Assembly: GCF_010669225.1 (NCBI RefSeq)
Contig: NZ_CP048627.1
Span: forward strand, 868,001-932,000
Length of the DNA: 64,000 nucleotides
Direction of reading: 5' to 3'
Source of the DNA: Megamonas funiformis
Lineage (GTDB): Bacteria; Bacillota; Negativicutes; Selenomonadales; Selenomonadaceae
Part shown: piece by piece, positions 37,319 to 46,019 of the stretch
Numbering within the stretch: the first letter of the stretch is position 1
How the letters are laid out: the number at the start of each line of letters is the position of its first letter
Made by a program: the position numbers and the translations under genes
Notes under the pieces: model-generated
What the model was told of the DNA's origin: nothing
The model's database searches: none
Seen by the model: the letters and a program-made list of their open reading frames with translations, nothing else

Positions 37319-37902
37319 ATGATAATTGATATTGAAAATAGGAGAAGTATACATAAGTTTAAGCAGAATAAGTAACAAAAGGATTTAATTAAAAAATTTT
37401 AGAAGCTGGACGATAAGCTCCTTCTGCTAAAAATAGACAACCATGGTATTTTATAGTGGTTATGGATAAATCAAAACAAGAATGTATGCAGATTTTAAAT
37501 TAAGGAATAACTAGGGAATTAATGCAATCATTATTACCTAATTATGTTAACTATATCAATAGTGCTCAAAATAGTTTTAAAATTATGCAAGAAGCTACAG
37601 TACTTATTTTTGTAATAAATACATTATCTAAAGAATATAGAAAATTCTTGAGTTTTGAGGAACATATTGCTGAAATTTGTGATATTCAAGCAATATGTGC
37701 AAGTATTGAAAATATGTTATTAACTGCTAACAATTTAGGATTAGGAAGTTTATGGATAGGAGATATTTTCTTTGTATATCCAGAATTAAAACATTGGTTA
37801 AATAAAAAGGGTGAAATAATAGCTTATATTGCATTATTGGGTTATGCTGATGAAAAACTTGTAGTTAGACCACGAAAAGATTTTGATAAAATTGTTCAAT
37901 GA
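37319..37902 (+). pseudogene. Decayed nitroreductase-family gene
   Basis: The frame from ATG 37319 starts like a nitroreductase (MIIDIENRRSIHKF) but stops at 37373-37375. After a frameshift near 37390 the homology continues in another frame (KILEAGR*APSAKNRQPWYFIVV), with in-frame stops at 37414-37416 and 37501-37503. The open C-terminal part (37522-37902, 126 residues) contains ICASIENMLLTANNLGLGSLWIGD, the FMN-binding C-terminal half. At least one frameshift and three stops, so no full enzyme can be made. It retains an AAGGTG ribosome-binding site. Confidence 0.85.
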
Positions 37903-37910
37903 CGTGAATA

Positions 37911-37976
37911 AATAAAACCACTATTATAGTATAATTTTAAAGATATAATTTCATACTAAATAGTGGTTTTATTTAT
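37911..37976. terminator. Convergent terminator between the nitroreductase pseudogene and mdtI-like
   Basis: 13-bp arms 37911-37923 and 37961-37973 (AATAAAACCACTA and complement), T-rich on both strands. Confidence 0.75.
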
Positions 37977-38318
37977 TTAAATCATTTTTATTAAAACAAT
38001 ACCAGTAATCATCGTCATTAAGCCAATAATTCCCAAAGGCTTGATGCGTAGACCGAAAAATAATTTATCAATAATTGTAGTTAAAAGTAAACCACAAGCA
38101 CCAAATAAGGCATAAGCAATGCTTAAATCCATGATGCTAATAGCGTAAGCTAAACATAAAAAGGCAAATCCAACTAAACTGATTGCCAAAAATCCATATA
38201 ATTTATATTTAAATCCTTGAGATTTTTTTAGACAAATATTAGCCAATACATCGAAAAATACAGAACCAATAATCAATAAAGTACCAATCGTACCATCTGA
38301 CATAATATTCAACTCCAT
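37977..38318 (-). CDS. mdtI: SMR-family efflux subunit, MdtI-like
   Basis: A 113-residue four-helix small multidrug resistance protein, partner of the next gene. In E. coli MdtJI exports spermidine as a hetero-oligomer. LANICLKKSQGFKYKLYGFLAI and DLSIAYALFGACGLLLTTIID resemble MdtI closely. The essential TM1 acid, Glu in most SMR proteins, is Asp23 here (FFDVLANI). The start overlaps the mdtJ-like stop (TAATG). Substrate inferred from homology only. Confidence 0.82.
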   Translation of the reverse strand: MELNIMSDGTIGTLLIIGSVFFDVLANICLKKSQGFKYKLYGFLAISLVGFAFLCLAYAISIMDLSIAYALFGACGLLLTTIIDKLFFGLRIKPLGIIGLMTMITGIVLIKMI

Positions 38319-38665
38319 TATTTATTTGAAACAGTATAAGTTCCTTTTTTTATCATGATTAAACCACTTAAGATTACCATAAAAGCTAAAACTTTTAATA
38401 AAGATAAATCTTCATTAAAAATAAAATAAGCCACAGTAGCTGTGCCGATTAATCCTATACCTTCCCAAATAGCATAAGCAGTACTGATGGGAATTTTTAC
38501 AATGGCTTTACTTAATGCAAAATAGGAACAAAATATAAATAAAAGCATTAAGATATAACCTTCCATACCACCTTTTATGGCAAAAAATTTCATTAAAGCT
38601 GTACCTGTTATTTCCAAAATAATTGCTAGCAATAACATTAACCAGCAATATTTTTTCGTAACCAT
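38318..38665 (-). CDS. mdtJ: SMR-family efflux subunit, MdtJ-like
   Basis: A 115-residue four-helix protein with the canonical TM1 glutamate (Glu18, ILEITGTALMK), AYAIWEGIGLIG in TM3 and a C-terminal MIKKGT tail, closely following MdtJ. It is first gene of a two-gene operon with MdtI-like, behind a MerR-type promoter (38713-38743). Confidence 0.84.
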   Translation of the reverse strand: MVTKKYCWLMLLLAIILEITGTALMKFFAIKGGMEGYILMLLFIFCSYFALSKAIVKIPISTAYAIWEGIGLIGTATVAYFIFNEDLSLLKVLAFMVILSGLIMIKKGTYTVSNK

Positions 38666-38712
38666 AATAACAAATCCTTTCTTAAAATAGAAATATATTA
38701 CTTCTTATTTCA

Positions 38713-38743
38713 AGTATAAACTATGGTATAACACCATAGTCAA
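38713..38743 (-). promoter_or_regulatory. MerR-type promoter and operator of mdtJI-like operon
   Basis: On the minus strand: -35 TTGACT (38738-38743), a 19-base spacer, -10 TATACT (38713-38718). The spacer holds the dyad CTATGGT-N5-ACCATAG (38721-38739). An over-long spacer with a central dyad is the defining layout of promoters activated by MerR-family regulators such as BmrR. Confidence 0.7.
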
Positions 38744-38934
38744 TAGCTCTTTGTTCAATTTTATTAATGTATTTTAGTTATAGATTGAATAACAAAGCTG
38801 TATTTGAATTTAATATTACTTTGCATAATAATATAAATATAGTAGATTATGAAGGAGATATAATTATAAAATCATCATATTTATGCTATTTAGTAATAGA
38901 AAATTGAATAATAGAGTTATAGAGGTTAGGGAAA

Positions 38935-40263
38935 ATGAATAATTATTTAGAACATAATAATTTAAAAAATTTGAAAGAAGATAAGGAGATTGAACGAAAA
39001 ATACAATTGATTTTGCGTGTGGGCAAAGTCTTAATGGAAAGTGGAGCTGATGCAAATCGTATTGTACGCAATATGAAACGCGTAGGCGTATTTATGAAAA
39101 TACCAGAGCGAAGATTGCAAATTCATATTACTTTTACAACAATAATGGTTAATATTAATACAGGGGACAAATCTATTACTAATTTCCAAAAATGTTATAG
39201 ACATGGAGTAGATATGACAGCAATTTCTGGAGTTAGTAAATTATCATGGCGAGCTATTGAGCAAGATTATTCTTTAAATGAATTTGAAAAAGAGTTGAGA
39301 TTTATTTGTTTGCGTAAAAGATATTATAAAAAGCCTTTAGTGATGATTAGTGCAGGGCTGGCTTGTGGTGGCTTTAGCTTATTATTTGGTGGTGATTTTT
39401 TTGCATTTATCTACACTTCTATTTGTGCAATGATAGGTTATTGGACGAGAATGAAATGCAATTTATTAAAATTTAATCCATATGCATCAATAGCTATTTC
39501 TGCTTTTGTAGCCACTATTTGTGCATACTTTATACATTTTATGCCAACTAATACGCCATGGCATCCACTCATTGCTTGTAGTTTATTTATCGTGCCGGGA
39601 ATTCCTTTGATTAATGCGATAGATGATTTTGTAGATAATTATATTACAGCAGGAATGACAAGGGCGATGAATACTTTATTGATGATAGGAAGTATGACTT
39701 TTGGCATAGCTTTTGCCATAAAATTATGTGTAGTTCAAGATTTTACAAGCTTAAGTATTTCTTCTAATTCATTTGTAGTTTGTGCTGTTGCAGCCTCAGT
39801 AGCTGCTATAGGTTTTGCAACTATTTTTAATATGCCACCTAGATTGTTAATTGTAGTTGCCTGTGGAGCGATAATTTCAGTGGGAGTACGCAACTTTTTA
39901 ATGTTAGAATATGATTGTTCACAAGCAACGGCTTCGCTTGCAGGTGCTGTCATAGTCAGTTTATTATCTTTGAAAGCTGTACATATAGTACATGCACCTA
40001 GTCATGTATTGACTATTCCGTCTGTAATCCCTTTAATTCCAGGTGTTTTTATGTATCGTTTACTATTTAGTATTATTAATTTAGAAAATGTGGATAATAT
40101 GAATTATCATCATGTTTTAAATAATGGTGTTAATACAACTTTGATATTATTGGCGATAGCTGTTGGTGTGGCAATTCCTAATATCTTTTTCCGCAATTAT
40201 ATTAATAAGTTAAAAGAAGATAAATTGATGTTTTTGGTGAGAACTAAATCAAAAAGAGCATAG
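38935..40263 (+). CDS. ThrE-family threonine/serine exporter, paralogue 1
   Basis: A 442-residue protein with the ThrE layout: N-terminal cytoplasmic DUF1212 region (VLMESGADANRIVRNMKRVG; WRAIEQDYSLNEFE) and about ten membrane segments (from about 140). CSLFIVPGIPLINAIDDF, TAGMTRAMNTLLMIGSMTFG and HVLTIPSVIPLIPGVFMYR are core motifs. ThrE exports L-threonine and L-serine in Corynebacterium; the substrate here is inferred. It is clearly paralogous to the gene at 46020-47402. Confidence 0.85.
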   Translation: MNNYLEHNNLKNLKEDKEIERKIQLILRVGKVLMESGADANRIVRNMKRVGVFMKIPERRLQIHITFTTIMVNINTGDKSITNFQKCYRHGVDMTAISGVSKLSWRAIEQDYSLNEFEKELRFICLRKRYYKKPLVMISAGLACGGFSLLFGGDFFAFIYTSICAMIGYWTRMKCNLLKFNPYASIAISAFVATICAYFIHFMPTNTPWHPLIACSLFIVPGIPLINAIDDFVDNYITAGMTRAMNTLLMIGSMTFGIAFAIKLCVVQDFTSLSISSNSFVVCAVAASVAAIGFATIFNMPPRLLIVVACGAIISVGVRNFLMLEYDCSQATASLAGAVIVSLLSLKAVHIVHAPSHVLTIPSVIPLIPGVFMYRLLFSIINLENVDNMNYHHVLNNGVNTTLILLAIAVGVAIPNIFFRNYINKLKEDKLMFLVRTKSKRA

Positions 40264-40272
40264 ATAAAATAG

Positions 40273-40318
40273 AAAAAACTGTACTAAAATCATAAATTGT
40301 TTAGTACAGTTTTTTCGT
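40273..40318. terminator. Bidirectional terminator between thrE-like 1 and the DUF4132 gene
   Basis: Arms around 40273-40288 and 40300-40315 (AAAAAACTGTACTAA and complement). Convergent genes share it. Confidence 0.8.
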
Positions 40319-40319
40319 T

Positions 40320-43300
40320 TTATTTAACTAATTTTATTTGATTTAAAATAAATGGGTCTTTGATATCATTGTCTTTGGCAAAGAGCAATACTTTGGTGAT
40401 GATTTCGGTTGTTTTAGGGTCCTCATCAACAAAAGGTAAAAATAAGCGACCACGATGTTGGGAAGGAACAACAGAAATAGCGATTTCAGCTCCTGCCATT
40501 TGATGAACAAGACCGCTACCTAAATGAATGGAATAATCTGCTAAATTTCCTTTGATGATAGCAAAATTATCATTTAAGGAAACATTATTCAATTTAAAGA
40601 GTGGTAAAGTAAATTCTAAGATAGCTTTGCGCATCTGTATTGTAGAATGGCTTGTTTCAGGGTCTACGCCACCTACATGAGCAATGCTGATAGCTAAATC
40701 TACATCACGCATAACTTCAGAGAAAACAATATCAGGAATATATTTAATTAAAATATCTTTGAAAGTTTTGCGATCATAAAATGATACATATTCAAGTATA
40801 GGAGCTTCAATATCGGCAGGAGTAAACCAATCAACAGCAGCGTAAATAGTAGCAATAATATTTTCTTGATAATATACTTTTTGTAGACCTTCATAATAGC
40901 TAGCAATCCAATTGCGAGTTTTTAAAACAGCTTGCGTTTTTTGTGGTTGGATTTGATAACCATCATAACGATGAGATTGAGCAGAATTTAACTCATCATC
41001 TATTTTTAAATATAATTCACGGAAAATTTGTTTGAATGGCTGTTTAATTTGACGTGTAAATAAATCTTGCTGATATATATGCCATAGATTGCTTTTATAT
41101 AAATCTATAGGGTGAGCGATACGAATTTTATCATCAGCATTTAATTTGATGATATTTTTTGTAGGTGAGATTAAGCTATTATTTTGGAAATAGCCTATAT
41201 CATTATCATGAATAAATACTAGATTTTGAAGCAATGGTTTTAATATAGGATTTTGATTGAGCAAAGTGATTTCATCTGCCAAAAATAAAGTGGAATTTTC
41301 CATAGCTTGTTCAAACATAATTTTTGAACGGCGATATTGGTCAATAAATTCATTTTTGGCTTGTTTTAAAGCAAGATAATATGGTTCTTTTTTGATTTTA
41401 CTAGGTACAGATTTTAATTGTTTATTTTGTTTTTGACAAATAATAGAAGTTTTACCATATTCATCTACTTGTAAATAAATAGAAACATTTTCTAGCTCTT
41501 TAGGCTCAAAATATTGTTGTTGATTTTTGATTAATTGTGTTTCCATATTTAAAATAAAGCGGAAAGTATTAGAAAAATGAGCATTTCTTGCTAAATTATT
41601 TAGAGCAATTTTACAAGCTAAGTTTTCACTAGATTGTCTTTGTGAGCCAAATTTTTTACTTTCTTTGTGAAATTGCTGAATGAATATATAACGCTTGAGC
41701 ATTTCTTTTTGTGCAGTCTTAGTGATTTTACCGCTCTTAGAAAGTGGTATTAATCCGTAAGCCATCAATAAATCTTTGTTGCGTTTTGCAATTATTTGTG
41801 CTTTGACTTCATCAGCGGAGAATAAACCGTTAGTAGCGTCAGCGTATTTTCTAGCACGTGTATGAGCATTTCCTTCAGAGATATATTTAGCAGCATCATA
41901 TAAAATAGCAAAACGTTCTTTACCTAATTGTTTATAGCATGATTTAAACCAATCCAAATCAAAAGCTCCATCACGTAAATCTTCAATGGAAATCGGCGTG
42001 TATTTAGCAAATGTAGCAGCTAATTTTTTATCAGCATAACGCATATGTGCTAAGAAATAATAGCAACCGCTGACAAATCCTTTCCATTTCAAAATTTTAT
42101 CCACTAATGGTATCCATGAAGGTGAGAACATACAAGCTTCGATTAAACGAATATTAGAGATAGATTTATCTTTTAGATACGCTTTTAAATCTTTAGCTGT
42201 TTCATCTTTTTTAGGTTTGCAAATACTTAATAGATAAGAAAAGATGCTATCTTTATTAGTTATTTCAGACCAAAGATAAGAGATATTTTTTAATTTACTT
42301 TTGCCTAATGCTGTTAAAATATCAACAAAATAATGAATGCCTTTTATTTGTTTGATATTATTTATTAATTTAGTGTATTTAGTAGGCAAATCACCACGTT
42401 TTAATTCAATGGATAAAATTTGAGATATGATGATATCGGCAAAATTTTGGCTATAAAGTAGTAAATCTTGTTTTATTGTTGGTCTTTCAGCAGAAAAATC
42501 ACTAAAAGCTAAAGTCGAAAAATTTTCTTCAAATAAAGAAGATAATTGATTGAGTTTTGAAGATAATTGTTCTGATGAGCGTTGGAAAATATCGATATAA
42601 AGTTCATCTTCAGCGATTAAATTCATTTGCTTAGCACGAAGGAAATTATATATAGGCAAATAAATTTCATATTTGTATTTTGTGTAGAGATTATACAGTA
42701 AAATAAAGCTTTCTTTGAAACTAATATCATCATTATAGTTATTTAAAAGTGGCATAAGAATGAAAGTACAACCAACAGATTTACTACCATAATGATATTG
42801 CGTTAAGAAAGAAATAGTCATTTTATTTTGTTTAGCTATGACTTTATTAAAATCAAATTTTTCTAAATGACGTAAAGCCCAGAATTTAGCAACTTCAAAA
42901 CAGTATTTTTGAGGAACATAATATTCATAGAGATTTTCAATAATAGTGGTTAAACTTTCTATACGGGAATAATTATTTAATTTAGTTTGTATATATTTGG
43001 ATTTTAAACAAATTGAATTGTCATTGAATGTATTAGTTATTACATCTTTAAATGGTGAATTTATATCGAAATAATTCAATGATATAAATAGATATAATTG
43101 ATAAAGTTTAGCGGGTGTTTTGATATATTGAGCATAAAAATCTTGCCAAAGATTAGGATAAGGATATTTATATAAATTAAATTTTTCTTCCCAAGAAATG
43201 CGTCTAAAGTCATTATCTAAAAGGATTTCACTGCCATATAAAGGATTATACGAAAGCATTTTATGTTTTTCGTAAAAATTAGATAAATCATCTACTATTT

Positions 43301-45344
43301 GGAATAATTCTTGAAGTGAAAGCGGATAAATATCTGTTATTTTTAAAGAATTGTTTACTTCAGATAGTGCAAGTTGAGTTTTTAATGTAGTATCGTAAGA
43401 TAATTCTTTAATAGTAGGGTCATTATCATAGCTATCATTTATTTGCGAAATTAAGATTTGTTCATTAGTTGTAGGATTAGTAAGTGTACAAAGATATGAT
43501 TTGGCAGTATTAAATAGGGTTTGATTATGAGGATTTTTTTGCAATTGCAATAATATATCTAAACCAGCAAGGCGAATAGAGCCTTTTTTATCGCTCAATA
43601 AAAATTTTAAGGTATTAAGTAATTGTTTTTCAGGCTGTTTTAATAAGAGTCGAATGATATTTTGACGTAAATCACTGTATTTATATTTGAGCATGGATAT
43701 GAGAAGGTCATATTCATCTTTAGAAATGGCGAGTTTATTGATGATGTTATAGCTTTCTTTGCGTGTGGCTTCACTTCTATCAGCTAGTAGGCAAAATACT
43801 AATTGGCGTTGAGTTAGAGTTTTAGGAGTAGTATATAATTTTTTCAAATAATTATCGCGCCAAAAAGTATCAAGTCGAGAAATTTCACTGCAAAAATCAT
43901 CTAATAATTCATCAGAAGCTAGATAATAACTAATATCTGCCATTTCAATCAAAACATCACTTAAGTTTAGAATTTCAGTATGCCATGGAAAAACGCAAGG
44001 CGAGAAAATTTTTTCTTTAGGTAAATTTTGCGATAAAGCTTTTAATTTATAATAATAATCTGTTAGATGTGTGGAGCTGAAATTATGCTCAAGGAAATTT
44101 TTATAAACTGTATCTTTTAATTTTAGACGGAATAATATAGCTATTAAGGAGAGATTATCTTCTGTTAAATTGTATTGGGTAACTAATTCATAACGCAATT
44201 TAAAAATTATTTGATTATCATTGATTACATTTAAGAAATAACCAGCGACTAGTTTTTGATGTTTTTGACCATTTTTAAATAAATCAAGGATAAATGGTAT
44301 AGTTGTTTCTACATTATAAAAAGCATATGACCATAGAGCTAAATAAATTTCCACAGGATTTTGGCTATTGAGTGATTGATGGCGAAGCTGTTCGTTCGTT
44401 AAAAATTTAGAGAAAGAAGCGATTTCTTTTTTTGTGATTTTATCAGCATTATCAATATCAATTAGACTTGTCCATGTGGCTATAGCTCTTTTTACAGATG
44501 CATAGCGAATTAAATTATTTTCTTCGATTACTTTTAATAGGGTTAAAAAAGCTTCTACTGTGCCATTATCCATATTTTCAGTGATGGATTGGCGCAATCC
44601 TTCTTGCAATCGTCCAGCTAAGAGTAAATCACCTAATAATTTATGCAGATGCTGATTATGACTTTTTACTATGGAATTGATTAAACCATAAGAAAGAAAA
44701 GCAACTTGATTATCACCTAAGATGATATCTTCAATTAATTTTATTGTTTGTGTATTATTGTTATCGATTTCAGCGGCTAGAACATAAATACCAAAACTTT
44801 GCAAATAAATATAATCTTGTAGTGGTAAATTATTTTCATCGATAGGTTTACAAGATAGTTTTAATTTTTCTAGAGGTGTTAATTGAGTATTGCGATAGAT
44901 TAAAAATTCATTTAATACATCGAACATGCGACTTAAATATAGATGTGATTGGTGAGAACGTAGTGTGCGTCTATACCAGTTAGTTTGATAAGGGTAATCC
45001 ATTAAATTATCTAGGGCTAAGAAAAATAAATTTACTTTGTCTTTGCCTAAGATGGTCTGCAATACAATTTTTTCATCATCAGAAAAATAAGAAGATATAG
45101 GCTTTGTTAATACTTCAGGTAAAATTTTTTGCCAATGTAGATATAAAGGGTGATTAGAGAGCCTTTCTTCTAAGGAAAAAGAAGCGTAATAATAATTATA
45201 TCTAGTTTTTACTTGTAATTCAGTTAAATAAATATCATAAATATTTTGTTGCGTTGTAGAAAGTTTATTTTTTAACTTTGCAAGTTCAGCTATTATTTTA
45301 TTTTTAAATTCTTTATTATTATTGAACCATCTATCTAAACACAT
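40320..45344 (-). CDS. Giant DUF4132-family protein (helical-repeat N-terminus, MolR/YehI-like C-terminal domain)
   Basis: A 1,674-residue cytoplasmic protein with no signal or membrane segments. Most of it is helical, with HEAT-like stretches around 540-660 (LSDKKGSIRLAGLDILLQL). The C-terminal about 250 residues match DUF4132: HVGGVD (1556-1561), YSIHLGSGLVH (His1607, His1614) and PSQHRGRLFLPF (His1630). E. coli YehI/MolR carry this domain and lie beside MoxR AAA+ and VWA genes in predicted conflict systems; here no MoxR, VWA or WGR is visible. The start at 45344 has AAAGGA upstream; a longer frame to 45383 overlaps the previous gene. It follows the 144-residue partner by 32 bases. Biochemical function unknown. 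Confidence 0.8.
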   Translation of the reverse strand: MCLDRWFNNNKEFKNKIIAELAKLKNKLSTTQQNIYDIYLTELQVKTRYNYYYASFSLEERLSNHPLYLHWQKILPEVLTKPISSYFSDDEKIVLQTILGKDKVNLFFLALDNLMDYPYQTNWYRRTLRSHQSHLYLSRMFDVLNEFLIYRNTQLTPLEKLKLSCKPIDENNLPLQDYIYLQSFGIYVLAAEIDNNNTQTIKLIEDIILGDNQVAFLSYGLINSIVKSHNQHLHKLLGDLLLAGRLQEGLRQSITENMDNGTVEAFLTLLKVIEENNLIRYASVKRAIATWTSLIDIDNADKITKKEIASFSKFLTNEQLRHQSLNSQNPVEIYLALWSYAFYNVETTIPFILDLFKNGQKHQKLVAGYFLNVINDNQIIFKLRYELVTQYNLTEDNLSLIAILFRLKLKDTVYKNFLEHNFSSTHLTDYYYKLKALSQNLPKEKIFSPCVFPWHTEILNLSDVLIEMADISYYLASDELLDDFCSEISRLDTFWRDNYLKKLYTTPKTLTQRQLVFCLLADRSEATRKESYNIINKLAISKDEYDLLISMLKYKYSDLRQNIIRLLLKQPEKQLLNTLKFLLSDKKGSIRLAGLDILLQLQKNPHNQTLFNTAKSYLCTLTNPTTNEQILISQINDSYDNDPTIKELSYDTTLKTQLALSEVNNSLKITDIYPLSLQELFQIVDDLSNFYEKHKMLSYNPLYGSEILLDNDFRRISWEEKFNLYKYPYPNLWQDFYAQYIKTPAKLYQLYLFISLNYFDINSPFKDVITNTFNDNSICLKSKYIQTKLNNYSRIESLTTIIENLYEYYVPQKYCFEVAKFWALRHLEKFDFNKVIAKQNKMTISFLTQYHYGSKSVGCTFILMPLLNNYNDDISFKESFILLYNLYTKYKYEIYLPIYNFLRAKQMNLIAEDELYIDIFQRSSEQLSSKLNQLSSLFEENFSTLAFSDFSAERPTIKQDLLLYSQNFADIIISQILSIELKRGDLPTKYTKLINNIKQIKGIHYFVDILTALGKSKLKNISYLWSEITNKDSIFSYLLSICKPKKDETAKDLKAYLKDKSISNIRLIEACMFSPSWIPLVDKILKWKGFVSGCYYFLAHMRYADKKLAATFAKYTPISIEDLRDGAFDLDWFKSCYKQLGKERFAILYDAAKYISEGNAHTRARKYADATNGLFSADEVKAQIIAKRNKDLLMAYGLIPLSKSGKITKTAQKEMLKRYIFIQQFHKESKKFGSQRQSSENLACKIALNNLARNAHFSNTFRFILNMETQLIKNQQQYFEPKELENVSIYLQVDEYGKTSIICQKQNKQLKSVPSKIKKEPYYLALKQAKNEFIDQYRRSKIMFEQAMENSTLFLADEITLLNQNPILKPLLQNLVFIHDNDIGYFQNNSLISPTKNIIKLNADDKIRIAHPIDLYKSNLWHIYQQDLFTRQIKQPFKQIFRELYLKIDDELNSAQSHRYDGYQIQPQKTQAVLKTRNWIASYYEGLQKVYYQENIIATIYAAVDWFTPADIEAPILEYVSFYDRKTFKDILIKYIPDIVFSEVMRDVDLAISIAHVGGVDPETSHSTIQMRKAILEFTLPLFKLNNVSLNDNFAIIKGNLADYSIHLGSGLVHQMAGAEIAISVVPSQHRGRLFLPFVDEDPKTTEIITKVLLFAKDNDIKDPFILNQIKLVK

Positions 45345-45376
45345 AATAAAAATCCTTTCTAATTTTACGAAAAAGT

Positions 45377-45811
45377 TTACCAAATTCTTCCTGATAACAT
45401 GGTTAAGCGGATAAAAGTTAATTTGTCATTTTCTTGTAAATTGATTTTTTCTTCTAGGGAAGATAGTTCGTTATCGTTTAAAAATATACGAAATAATCCA
45501 TCATTAAAAGCCATAATAACATTATCAAAAGCCGATTGAATGTCTTGTTTTTGTTGGCGGTAATCTAGATTAAAGGATATTTTTCCAGAAGGCGATTGAT
45601 TTTCTATTTGAGTTAACGATAAATAATTTAATAAGGTAGGTTCATCATCTATATTGCCAATAGCACGATGATTGAATTTATCTACTTGTTTAGTTACGAT
45701 GTCATAAAGTAAATCATGTACAGTAAAAAGGGAGTCTTTGATAATAAATTTTTGTGCTTCAATACTATCTTTGCGTTTGCCGAGTTGTTTTACTTGAATG
45801 TAGATTTGCAT
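45377..45811 (-). CDS. Small partner protein of the DUF4132 module, unknown function
   Basis: A 144-residue soluble protein: a beta-rich N-terminus (MQIYIQVKQLGKRKDSI), FTVHDLLYDIVTKQVDKFN, and a C-terminus DNELSSLEEKINLQENDKLTFIR ending LTMLSGRIW. The alternating strand-like ends around a helix, and a tail resembling the end of small beta-grasp-like proteins, suggest a compact alpha/beta fold, but I assign no family. The start at ATG 45811 (GAGGGA upstream) is preferred over a TTG at 45844. First in a two-gene operon with the giant protein, so the two probably act together. Confidence 0.65.
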   Translation of the reverse strand: MQIYIQVKQLGKRKDSIEAQKFIIKDSLFTVHDLLYDIVTKQVDKFNHRAIGNIDDEPTLLNYLSLTQIENQSPSGKISFNLDYRQQKQDIQSAFDNVIMAFNDGLFRIFLNDNELSSLEEKINLQENDKLTFIRLTMLSGRIW

Positions 45812-46019
45812 ATAATCCCTCTTTTCTAAATTTAAAATAAACAATATCGTTTAGTATATAATTCGCTGAATTTAAATAAAATCCTTGCAATTTCTTGAGG
45901 TCTTATGTTAATTTGAGTGATATTTGAAATAAATATAATTTTGTATGTACTATTATCTTAGATTGATATTATAATAGAATAGGATATTTATTTTATGATT
46001 AAGAAGGGCATTTATACTG

